A stretch of 64,000 nt of DNA from NCBI GenBank assembly GCA_021234155.1, contig JAJEKV010000207.1, positions 744,001-808,000 on the forward strand, given 5' to 3'. Positions 23,018 through 33,875 of the stretch are shown here, one piece after another. Source of the DNA: Isoetes taiwanensis. Lineage: Eukaryota; Streptophyta; Lycopodiopsida; Isoetales; Isoetaceae. Position numbers and translations under genes: made by a program. Positions within the stretch are counted from its first letter, which is position 1; every line of letters begins with the position of its first letter. Under the pieces are notes generated by a model. That model searched no databases. It was not told where the DNA came from and saw only the letters and a program-made list of their open reading frames with translations.

Positions 23018-24922
23018 CATGATTAGCATAGATTATGTACACATATTTATATCCAACAAACATAGTTTAAGATGGTTTGCCAATCTTCTCAGGTTAATTG
23101 TGCTTTCAAAACATATACATGATATGTTGTCAATACAGGTCCATGGGGACATAAGTATACATCCATTCCTAAGTTGCTCAAGTTGTGTTTATAGCAATTT
23201 TGTAAGTGATATATCGTTGGACATATCAAGTTGTCTTTATAGCAATTTTGTTGTTATATGGCTGGACATATTGCTGTACCATTTAAGCTATTACAATTAC
23301 AATAATATGATCATTATTTTAAGAAGTCTTTCTCAAAATCAAATTCAAAATTTAACAAGACCATTAACATCTCTCATTAACTATCAGACAAGAAAGTAAA
23401 GTAGAATGCAATGTGAAATGCGAAACTAAAACTTGATGCCTTATGATGTCTATGGGTTAAATTGTCCACATTTGATCATCCCTCTCCCTTTCCCTCTCTA
23501 GGGTAATATCATATCGTAAAATCATAGGACAACCTCGACTAAGGATGGGTTGTGCAATGGAACTCAGACTGATTGTGCAAAAAATGGGGAGATGACACTT
23601 TGATGTAGAGATAGTGAATGGAAAAGTATTTGATATTATGTTTTCATATCATACATTCCAATCATCCCAAGCGACTCAGGCTTGCTATTTAAATTCAAGT
23701 TAGTGCAGTTTCGTGGGCCAAACAATATGAAGGTTTGGGGTCTACCTACATAAACCTGTCTTCACATGGACAACTGTACGTGGCATTCTCAAGAGTGCAA
23801 AGCATTTTGGATATCATAGTTGCATTGCAAGAGAACTTCAATAATCGGGAACATGACAATGTAGCACAGTACACAAGAAAAGTGGTATGCTTTGAGTCAC
23901 TAGCGAGTTGGCTTTCTTGCTGGCTAGAGTAGTCATGTTTATAGGGACGTGTGATGCCGTCCATTTCAATGTCTATGATTGGTTCCTGCATGATGCACAT
24001 TGTCTTTAATTTTATCATTCGAGACTATCATCAGAGGAGGTGTCTCATGTGGTTGATAGTTGTAACCCTGTTTTGGCAATTTACCTAAATGATTACCCCA
24101 CACATTTCACTTTTACATTGGCTATGATATTGTCTGAAGGAGAATTGAAGATCCCATGAAAGCCTTTGTAGATATTTAGCATTAGGTCATCGGTGCATTC
24201 GGCTACGCGGAGATGCATTGTTGGGCACCCGTCATCATGAGATACTATGAAGTCATACACAAACACTCCCCCCCTCCCCGTTCACATGATTAGCATAGAT
24301 TCTGTACACATATCTATGTCCAACAAATATAGTTTAAGATAGTTTGTCAATCTTCTCAGGTTAATTGGGTTTTCTCAACATGTACATGATATGTTGTCAA
24401 TACAGATCCATGGTGATATAATTATACGTCCATTCCTAAGTTGCTTAAGTTGTCTTTATAGCAATTTTGTTTATGACATATGGCTGGACATATTGTTGTA
24501 CAATTTTGGCTATTACGATGATATGATCATTGATATAATATTAAGAAATCTTTCTCAAAACCAAATTCGGTATTTAACAAGACCATTAACTTCTACTATT
24601 AATATGTGATGCTGTCCATTTTAATGGTATGATTGGTTCCTGTATGATGCACATGGTCTTTTATTTTATCATACGAGACTATTGTCAAATGAGGTGTCTC
24701 ATGTGGTTGATAGTTGTAACTCTGTTTTGGCAGTTCGATTGAATGACTATCCCACATATTTCACTTTTACGTTGGATATGATATTCTCCAGAGGAGGATT
24801 GAGGATCTCATGAAAGCCTTTGTACATATTTAACACTAGGTCATTGGTGCATTCGGCTATGTGGAGATGCATTGTTGAGCACCCGTTACCATGAAATTCT
24901 ATGGAGTCATAGACAAACACAA
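23018..24922. repeat. Duplicated blocks A and B in the order A-x-B-A-B
   Basis: Block A (about 23018-23376 and 24285-24601) and block B (about 23949-24262 and 24606-24922) are each present twice in direct orientation, at an estimated 85-90 percent identity by eye. The first A and B are separated by a unique 570 bp piece containing the Helitron helicase fragment; the second pair is contiguous. This fits a tandem duplication of a Helitron-derived segment with loss of the middle in one copy. Confidence 0.75.
23715..23830 (+). pseudogene. Helitron helicase (Pif1-type) C-terminal fragment
   Basis: Across a one-base frame change the sequence reads GVYLHKPVF then SHGQLYVAFSRVQS. This is the conserved last helicase motif of the RepHel protein of plant Helitrons (usual form: YLPxPVFSHGQLYVALSR). 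Only about 35 codons remain. It lies between the duplicated blocks described at 23018-24922. Confidence 0.75.
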
Positions 24923-26276
24923 AAAAAAAAACCCAGCCAAACCTAGAATCCTAGGTCTGACATCAATCCTCGGTCAATCCCAAGGATTGTATTATCAACC
25001 CAGATTCAAACTTACGTAAGAATTGCCTGGTACTTATTGTCCTTTAGCCTCTAGAACCTCTGAATTGAAAATTACATGACCAAGACAAGCCATAATATGC
25101 CATTTCTAACTTTCATAAGTCTTGTTTATGCCAATGTCATCAACAAGAACAATATTAAACTGGATGTCTTGCATACAAGCTTGCATGCACGCTTTTCTTA
25201 AAAAACATAAGTCAAGATAATCTTGTTCGTTAGCATTTATAGCCCCATGAACATATCCCTTATGATAATATTTTGCTTTTACGCACTTGCGTTTCAACAT
25301 TATAGCATGCAAATTGAAAGTATATAACATGGAAAATACAACATGTATGCTTAAAAGCATATAAGGATGACATAGAACATGTGCAGAAGAAGAAATCCAG
25401 TTCTAGTAGATGGTATCAGTCACCATTTGATAAATCTTTTTATTTCGCTTCCAAATTCCAGCAAATCCAGCAAACTAGAACAAAAGAGCAACAAAGACAG
25501 GAGAGGTCCGGTACCTGCAGCCAATCATCAAAACATTAGCATGTAAAATGGTAATGATTGAAGGGCCAAAAGGTACAATGGAGCCTCTCGGTTTATAACC
25601 GATCGACCTTTGTAACCTTTTGCCACGTTAGTTAGAAAAGCATAGAGAATGGAAGGAAAAATGTATGTAATTTTATTTCCATACAAAGAGTCTAAAAGGT
25701 ACAGAGTGCCGAATGCATAAAAATGTATCACCACTTGTTAGTTTCACCGGATATATGTCGGTTAATAACCGCCAAGAAAGCACAACTTGTGGTGTAGCAT
25801 GGTTAAAAAATAAACAATTCTCTAAAAGTCGGGGCTGTTATCATAAGGATAGGAGACGCGTTTGCAAGTGTTTCCCAAACATCTATTATGCAAAAGATGG
25901 AAAAATCCTCCCTCCATATGTTTTAACCTGAGCTTTTAGCATTGAAATATGCCAAACTCTATGATGTTTTCTAAGAAATGTAAATAAAGCTGATATGGCA
26001 AAATATAGCAAAGGTTTTTCAAAATATATGACCTGTGAAGATAAACGAATAACGAGCACACAATATTGTCTTATCAAGATTTTAAGCTTTACATTCTGCT
26101 ATCTCTGTTATAATCCTCTTTCAATAAAAAACCTAGATACCTGATTGTTTTGTTGATCAGAGTTGAAAGGATCTTCTTGGCATGCCTCTGGGACTGTGAG
26201 ATCGTAGCATTATCCTTATTGTATTGTGCATGGATTAACTGCTTTTGCAATAGTATTGCCCTTCTTGCTTGCATTC
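24923..26276. other. Unassigned non-coding stretch
   Basis: AT-rich sequence with short frames on both strands; a poly-A run near 24921-24932. No domain, RNA gene or repeat boundary recognised. Confidence 0.35.
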
Positions 26277-26475
26277 AGAGCCCTAAATTGGGCGGTCCGG
26301 ATTAATCTACCCAACGGTGTAGATGATGTCACGTTAAAAGCCTTTTTAGCTAAAAAAAAAAAAAAAAAAAAGGGTTCGAGCCCTAAATTGGGCGGTCCGG
26401 ATTAATCTACCCAACGGTGTAGATGATGTGATGTTAAAAGCCTTTTTAGCTAAAAAAAAAAAGCAAAAAAAAGGG
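26277..26475 (+). repeat. Tandem pair of A-tailed SINE-like 3' ends
   Basis: A unit of about 75 bases (GAGCCCTAAATTGGGCGGTC and onward, ending GCCTTTTTAGCT followed by an A run) occurs at about 26277-26371 and 26382-26475. The second is preceded by GGGTTCGAGCCC, a match to the pol III B-box. The A-tails (about 20 and 11 A) and near-identity suggest a recent duplication or nested insertion of a SINE 3' end. Confidence 0.5.
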
Positions 26476-27280
26476 TTTGAACGTATTAGGGGATCATGCC
26501 CTAAATCGGGGTTTTGCTTCCTCCAGTTCATTCCAATCCGGCAGGAGTTTTTGCCATGGCCGGACAGATGGAGCTTAGAATTCAGAGGTGTGGACGGTTC
26601 AGTCTAGGGTTGGATCATCCAGGGCTCTCGGGCGGCATAGCTTCTTCGCTATAGCTTCATTCCTGTAAAGTTCGAATCTTCTTATGTTTAGGTGTTTTTG
26701 CCCTTTCCTTAACCGATCATTTGTTTTATACAGAGCTATGGCAATGGCGATGGTGCGTGGTTGGGGAGCTCTGTTTAGGGCTATGGCAAAGCAGGGGCCA
26801 ATTTGACACACATGGCAAAACACTGTGTTGTCAGTGTTGCGACTTGAACCTCAGTCAGAACATTCCTGACTTACAATCCTGGCAATCTTAGATCCGCACA
26901 GGATGATTTTTGGGGTTAGAACATTAGATTCATTAAAAGGCAGGGACTTCAGAGTTCATCACCCTAACTGGACTTTGGCGATGGTCTAGGAGCTTCGTTC
27001 GGCAAATCGGCAGCACAAACACCTCTAGCAAAATAGCTTTCAACACAGGAATGTTGGAACTTGATTCAAATCTATACCTCAAAGTGCAATGCATTTGCAG
27101 GGTCTTTGAATGCCCCTTGAATTCGTAATGCATAAAAAGGTATTTTATAAAACAGGTATTTTCGTTTTGAGTTTCTTGGTGGAGCTGTTGGCTATTTGTA
27201 GTATGCTAGAGCTTGCAGTTATGTTGTTTCCAGATCTTCTTCGACCAGTTCTGTGATTCTTCTGTTATGCCATGCCACGA

Positions 27281-27458
27281 TTTATACAGGTCAGTTGAAG
27301 TGAAAGGTTGTGGATTTACACATGCCAGTTCACAAATTACACAAGCCAGTTGAAGGTAAAGTTTATGGATTTAAACAGGTCAGTTGAAGTGAAAGGTTGT
27401 GGATTTACACATGCCAGTTCACAAATTACACAAGCCAGTTGAAGGTGAAGTTTATGGA
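27281..27458. repeat. 89 bp tandem repeat, two units
   Basis: Units 27281-27369 and 27370-27458 are almost identical (TTTAtACAGGTCAGTTGAAG at each start). Each itself holds a weaker half-unit, TTTACACATGCCAGTT and ACACAAGCCAGTTGAAGG. No coding frame is associated. Confidence 0.85.
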
Positions 27459-27629
27459 TTTACACAGGACATAAGCTTATGGACTGGAGTAAGTTAAGAA
27501 TCTCTGCTTACAGAGAAATTTATTGGCTCTATGGGTTATTTTTTTCAAACAAAAAAATTGCTGCGTAAGGAGCTAAAAGATCTACTACTCGATTTCCTGT
27601 CTCAGTTATACGACAAAATAAAAGTGCTT

Positions 27630-28000
27630 TTCCAAGTTGTTGATAACTATGAACTGATTGATCTTTTAGATTCCAAGTTAATGACAACTACTCCTGTTTT
27701 CACGATAATATTTTGTTTCAGATGTTCACTCCGCATTATAAATATGAGCGCATGGCAGATTTATTCACAAGGGTAAAAGTTCCAACCACAGGTTTGATTA
27801 TTAGATCATGGCAAAACAAAAGCGGTTTTCTAGGTTGTTGATACTAAGGTCTTCAACTGTCTTGCGCATGGACTTGATTAATCTTTTAGATTCTACGGAA
27901 ATGACAAGTACGCATATTTCCACAATAAAATATTGTGTTTCAGATGTTCATTCAAAATTGTAATTATGAATGCATGTCAGATTTATTCACAAGCATAAAG
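27630..28000. repeat. Diverged direct repeat, about 150-180 bp
   Basis: Both 27630-27776 and 27820-28000 contain TTGTTGATA, ATCTTTTAGATTC, ATGACAA, TTTCAGATGTTCA and GCAGATTTATTCACAAG-like blocks in the same order. It is an old tandem duplication of unassigned sequence. Confidence 0.6.
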
Positions 28001-28905
28001 GTGAAACACCAGCATTCTTGCTTACTAGGTAGAGCTAACTCTGAAGATGTAGCTAACTTTGTAATTATGATGCTAATTAGCATGCTCTCAAGTTCTGTTT
28101 ATGGTCACGCTTGAGAATGATGATGTTGTCATGTATCAGATGATTAGATCCTTAGGATGTGGTGCTGGTCATATATGTAAATGTGATATTGGTATTATTT
28201 GATAAAAATATCATACCTTAAATTACAAGCAATTGTTGTATGATATTCTGGATTTGCCATCTTGAGACACCATAAATAAGGTTCCATTTCCAAATACTTG
28301 CTCCATTGTCAAACACTAACTTCTACAACATCAAAACCTCCAACTCAGAACAAGAACAATGGTCGTAAATAATTTGTTAATCAAAACAACCTTAGTTCCA
28401 AAGGATATAACAAATAATTGGCCATAAATAGTTTGTTAACCAAAACAAAGCTGAATGTATAATGCCATAGGTAATAATTGAAGCAAAGCATATATGGTTG
28501 AAGCATCCACTTATAGAGGACACATGAATACAAAGTACATTCGATGGATACACCAAGCCAATAAGATCTAAACTCTACCACGTGTAGTTATTGCTAATAT
28601 TATATGTACACTATGAATAATTGTTCTTAATTGGGAGGTGCACTAAATATTAATGATAACCATGTGCGAGTTGGGTTTTGTATATGCATCCTCAATGAAG
28701 AGGCTGTCTGAGTTGCATATACATTTCATGTATTAAAACAATTGGAAGTGATTTAAACATATCTACGGTGTCTTTTTCCTTTCTTACGCAAACATGACCA
28801 GGGTAAACATGAACCTATTAAAACACAGACATGAGGTAGTCCCTAAGAAAATTGCTGGGTATGTGGATTGAATCGAGTAAGTTCGTTAACAAGGTCCCAA
28901 CGTTA

Positions 28906-28933
28906 GCCCAGCAACGCTGGGCACCATTACTAG
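28906..28933 (+). mobile_element. Helitron 3' terminus 1
   Basis: The hairpin GCCCAGC-AAC-GCTGGGC (28906-28922, perfect 7 bp stem) is followed by 7 bases and CTAG at 28930-28933, then T. This is the standard plant Helitron 3' end with insertion between A and T. The 5' (TC) end could not be placed. Confidence 0.75.
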
Positions 28934-29405
28934 TAAACGTTAATGTGGAGTAGAACGTACTTTTGTGCTCTTTGGGCAAGAGGCATCATTCCTTCATGCA
29001 CTTTAGAATGAGCACAAACAAAAATTCAATGCATGCAAAGTAATGTTATTTTATATTGACACATGGCAAGCATGCCATGCATCATTTTCTTCCCACTTTT
29101 TTTTGCAAAAATTATATGGTTACCACGAATGATCTATAAGCAAATATTTCTCTTTGGCATAAAAATTGCATGCTTAGCACAAATGCACGTGCAATTTGCA
29201 ATGTCATATTGTGAGAGGTTTCCTGCAATTTGCAATATGTCATATTGTGACAGGTTTATATGCAATTTTCTTTACCACAAGCCTGATCACTTGGGTCAAA
29301 GGGCAATCTTATAGAGGATATTATATATATTCCTAGAGCAACTCATAGTAGATACAAAGGTCTACTAAAATGCCAAGGGATATTCACATCTCAAAATGAT
29401 ATCTA

Positions 29406-29439
29406 GAAATATCCTATCACATAAAATATGCATATTCAT

Positions 29440-29472
<33 letters not shown>
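29406..29472 (+). repeat. Poly-A run
   Basis: About 30 consecutive A residues end near 29472, without a recognisable retroelement body upstream. It may be the tail of a short retroposed sequence. Confidence 0.5.
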
Positions 29473-29476
<4 letters not shown>

Positions 29477-29833
29477 CTTCCCCAACATACACATACATTT
29501 CACCTCCCATTTCACATAGACACATGCACAAACTATCCAATTTTCTACCTCCAACCCCAATTGTATTGACTACACATTCGATCTACGACTTTTGTAACAA
29601 TATACTACCACAAGCATGAAACAATACCCTAAATTCCATGCATTCAATTATGTCTACCATTCTATTCAACACTGTTACTACCCATTCTATGTGCATATGG
29701 TTAATGCAATGCACCCGTTAAACCCTTTACACTTAGGCACTACATTACATCTACAAACACAACTACATTTACAGCTTATTATTTTATCTACAAACTCCAC
29801 CACCTCTACCCATTCTAAATGTCTACGACTAAT

Positions 29834-29862
29834 GCCCGGCATCGCCGGGCACACGTTTCTAG
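29834..29862 (+). mobile_element. Helitron 3' terminus 2
   Basis: The perfect hairpin GCCCGGC-ATC-GCCGGGC (29834-29850) is followed by ACACGTTT and CTAG (29859-29862), then T. A possible 5' end is the TCTTATAGAGG preceded by A at about 29308, which would give a small element of about 555 bp. That 5' call is weak. Confidence 0.78.
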
Positions 29863-30084
29863 TGAGAATGATTTTGTATGGTTATGCCTATTATATTAAT
29901 GATATTAGATATAAATATTATGTACATGTGGTTTAAAATGCAAACATGTGATGGAAGAAAGACAACGACATATGTCGATTGTCTAGATAGACTTCGTTCA
30001 ACATAATTTGTGCTACATCTATCTTAAATAAATATTAGGTGTAGATTATGGTAGATTTGATTTATGATATCGGGCCGCCGCGAT

Positions 30085-30576
30085 AAATTTCTTGTAGAAT
30101 TAGAAACATTATGAAGATGACATGAGTAATGGACCTTTCCTATATCCTTCATGCAGTATTTCACCATTCCTTCAAAACAATGTTACCTATTATTCTTCAA
30201 AGCTTTACACATCAACACAACAACAGGAGGTTTTGAAGGCGAATTAAACTTTATTTCAATGGCTTCATTCACAGCTTGAGGAGATTTATATCGTGCCTAA
30301 GAACAACCTGACAATAAAGATGATCAACAGAGGCACCCTTCTTAAGGGCAACAACCCCAATCAAACATCTCTTATCATATAAAGAGGACAAGGCATCATA
30401 AAAACTTTGAGGCACGTCTCGGCCTGAAAGTCCAAGAGTCATCGAGACATCAATTGGCCCCCAATCCATTTCTAAATTAGGCTCGGCACAAGAGCCATAT
30501 GTTTGAACAGAACTGAAGACAAGTGAATAGAGCTAGCGACTCCCTTACCTTTCTTTACAACCCTCTTCATAAACAT
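30085..30576 (-). pseudogene. Replitron-like copy B: N-terminal part of Rep-type transposase
   Basis: The ATG at 30576 begins a basic peptide (MKRVVKKG). A 5' splice site AAAG/GTAAGG at 30549/30548 and a TTTAG acceptor at 30472 would remove 77 bases and join it in frame to MDWGPIDVSMTLGLSGRDVP. The Rep motif II reads DHLYCQ, where copy C has DHLHCQ, so one catalytic His is lost. After a frameshift near 30290 the sequence continues YKSPQAVNEAI, KPPVVVLMCKALKNNR, an in-frame stop, HCFEGMVKYCMKDIGKVHY (motif III YxxK at 30147-30158) and CHLHNVS. Similarity ends near 30085. The copy is 3'-truncated and dead. Confidence 0.78.
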
Positions 30577-31150
30577 TTTGACCCAAAAAACACAAGACAA
30601 CGAAAGACAAGGAGAATGCAAGAAGAACAAAAGCTACAACAACAACAATTCCTTCTTTTCCTTCCCATGCAAGCAAGGAAATGCAGGCGCCACCTGCAGA
30701 TGCTGGAAATGGAAACCAAGGGGTTGAAGGACATTTGCAACGCCCCACACAGCATCCAATATCTAGCATTATAACAGGGGTTTTTTTTTCTGTTTTTGTA
30801 CTGTTTTCTCTAAGGTTTTCATATGATTTGGTGGTCGTATTCATCCAGGTGTACTAAATAGTATTTCTAGAGTGCACCCTTTTGTTAGCCGTTGATTTTA
30901 GAAAAGAGGGCAAATCCTGTGGTGGAGGCTTCTTTTGTGGTGGGTGTGAATATCCTCCCATTATTTTTAGGGGTTTTTTTTTAGGGTTGTGTGGAGGCCA
31001 TAATCGAGGGCATTTGGTTACGAGCTTCAAATCCCCTTTCTGAACTTGGCTGCCGGATGCATCCCAATTTTAAAAACATCATGCAGCAATATCCGCAATC
31101 TATACTGCAAGTGGGATATGCACGCCATATCTGGATGTGGTTTACTTCTG

Positions 31151-31741
31151 CTACTGTAAGCATCTCGGCCGCAGCTCTAGTTCTTGTTTTGCATTAGTAC
31201 GTGAATCAAAAAAATGGAAGCCTTTTATATTTTTCCTAGTATTCGTCCTAACTATCATGTAGACAGCATAGGAAAAATCGACTTCAGTTGTATTGGGTGG
31301 AGAAATTGTTGAACCGGTCAAAGAGTTGTGGGAAACATCGAATCTGCCAAGTTCTGTAAGGCCAGAAAAGTTTGTTGGAATGGATCCTGCGAGCCTATTG
31401 TGGCCAACAAAGAATTGCTTCAAATTGGCAGCTGCCATGCCCGCAGGAATTCTCCCTGTAAGTTGGTTAAAACCCAAATCCAGATCATCCAGATTAGGGA
31501 AGGAAACATTTGGAATTGGGCCAGAGAAGTTGTTTCTCCGAAGCCAAAGCTGGGCAAGCAACGACATGCCTTCTAGAAACGAAATATTACCCACAAATGC
31601 ATTATTGGAGAGAGTGAGATTTTGCATAGAGCTGAGATTGACCAAGGAAGCAGAAATTTTCCCATCTAGTTTGTTAGCATGAAGCCACAACCTTGTTAAG
31701 TTCTTCAGATTTCCAAGCTCTGCCGGAGATGAGAAGCTCAT
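31151..31741 (-). pseudogene. Leucine-rich-repeat protein fragment
   Basis: The open frame encodes about six plant-type LRRs of the LxxLxLxxNxLxGxIP form: LGNLKNLTRLWLHANKLDGK, LSSMQNLTLSNNAFVGNI, LLAQLWLRRNNFSGPIP, LDDLDLGFNQLTGRIP, LKQFFVGHNRLAGSIP and LGRFDVSHNSLTGS, up to residue about 155. A non-LRR tail follows. There is no signal peptide, N-terminal cap, membrane segment or kinase domain nearby, so it is an exon-sized piece of an extracellular LRR protein (receptor kinase or receptor-like protein). It may be a captured gene fragment. The frame itself is intact over 196 codons, so decay is recent or it is an unrecognised exon. Confidence 0.7.
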
Positions 31742-31799
31742 GGTCTTCAGCGCCTGTCTGACTTTGGCATAGGTAGGGGGGAGGGGGGATTATGCTCGA

Positions 31800-33870
31800 G
31801 TGGTATGCGTTGCACCACAACGGAATTCAGGACTCCTGAAGAAGCATCACAACATTGGAATGCTCAATATACAGAACAAGCTTAGCATATACAATTAAGG
31901 TAAAATACATCAGCCATTTTAGTTACGGAAGGGACTGTAGAGATGTGCAGGGAATGATTTGAAGCAATTCTCCAAGTTGTTAGGTCGTATAGGGATGTTG
32001 CAGGCTGGAAGAATAAAATTCTCTGCATTTACGTCATCCTTTTGCATCTTCTTAAAACATTATAAAGCCAACGCCTTGTCGATTTTGGGTATATCTTACA
32101 ATTATTGGATTTCAGGATACTGCATTTCTAGTGGGTAAAATATCAGAATACTTTGGTTGCCTCTTTTAGGACTTTTGGGGTTTGCATGCTGATCTTACTA
32201 GAAAACACGCATATTTGTAAGTATCTCGTTGATTCCCTTGCATAGGTGCAAAGAATATTGCCAACAAATATCTGGGACATTAATTATTTTATGGCACAGC
32301 AAGATTTATAGTTTATAATAAACAACCTTTTTTTGCCTTTAAGACATATTGTTGGATAGTTTACACATCAATGATACTGAGCTGACCATTTAGCATGCAG
32401 GTTTTTGTCATATTCTTTGACTTACTGCACATTGAGATGAATCGTCTTGCTTCCTAATGCAGTCTTTGTAAGTTATGTGGATGCTGGCCTTGTTAAAGCT
32501 ATCTTCACCAAAAAACAGAAAATACATAATTCTCTTTTTATTTCGGCCAAGAATTTGATCCATTCCTTCACAATCATATTTATGGATTGCAATTGAAAAT
32601 TCTGATATGGAGTTCCTCCATGTAATTCATGCTGAGGAGTGGGAACGCCTTCTTTGTTCGACTCCCCACCGACTTGGCATCAAATCTGGGCCTCCAATTG
32701 GAGCATTCAACAGTGGGATATAATGTCATGTCAGCAGGAGGCCTAATGCTGGACACAGAAGTTGCGGCATTCATGCAAGAATGCAAAAATCCAATTTGGC
32801 GTCAGTTTTACTAAAGGAGGAGCCATTATAGAATGTTGGAGCAAGCAGATGGTATTTGGTGAGTGTTTGGAGCTGTACGGCCAACTGGGCATTCAATGCT
32901 ATTATAATGGCTATTTCTTTTATGTGGCATTGCAATCTTGGCAGCTCGGGGATGATTTTAAATCATATATTGTTTTAATGCTACATATTGGATGCTAATG
33001 CCGGTTATGGTTGCCATTTCTTTTGTATTGATGCTCTCTCTTTGTGGAATTAAATTTGTTTTACATATGCCATATGCTTATGAATGCTTGCCATGGCAAA
33101 ACAGGCTTGCATTGACACCAGCACATGTTACCATATGCACTAGCATATGCATGACAATGTGCAGTTTACAATAGTTTACATGATTCTTGTATTGCAATAT
33201 TGAAATTACAGATAATGAATATAATGACTACATTTAAAATCCTATGTTTGCTTTTTAGTAATTAATATTTAGGCCCATAAAGTTTACCTATGTTTGCTTT
33301 AGTTAGGGCCCGAAGGGCCCAAAAATTTTCTTAATATAACAATCAACACACAACTACCATTAACATTATTAACACAAACCATTGCATTTAACAAATTTAA
33401 ATTAAAATCCCCCTTAAACCCCCTTTGGTTTGGGTGTATATTCACACGGGGGGTTACATAGGGCAGCGAGAGCTCCAAAAATATATTTACAATACATGTA
33501 CAAAATTAACACACCATTAAGTACATTCTCTCAAACCTTATAGTATTTTGCATGGTATATTTCTACGGTTTGTTCTCGAGGGCACCTCTCCAAAGTATTA
33601 AAAATAAATACAACCTTTGGACAAATATAAGAAAATGGCCTTAAAAGCGTGACAAATGATAAGCCTAAGTACTACGTGTCCAATGTCCATAAAGCAAACA
33701 GAAATCTTTAGAAAATATTTTAGAGGAATCTTGGCTTTTTACCCAAATATTTTCCTTTTATCATGTATTATTATATCTAAAATTATATAATTGCTATAAT
33801 GGACAAAACCCTAAAATTTTAGGAGAGGGTTTAAGCTCTGCGCATCCTAGAAAAAAAGGAAAAGAGCAGA
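31800..33870. other. Unassigned stretch upstream of the RRP15-like gene
   Basis: No gene is supportable; frames are short. A small open frame at 32629-32814 has no recognisable motif. The last 300 bases would hold the RRP15-like promoter. A-rich GCATCCTAG followed by an A run precedes the start codon by about 20-30 bases. Confidence 0.35.
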
Positions 33871-33875
33871 ATAGA

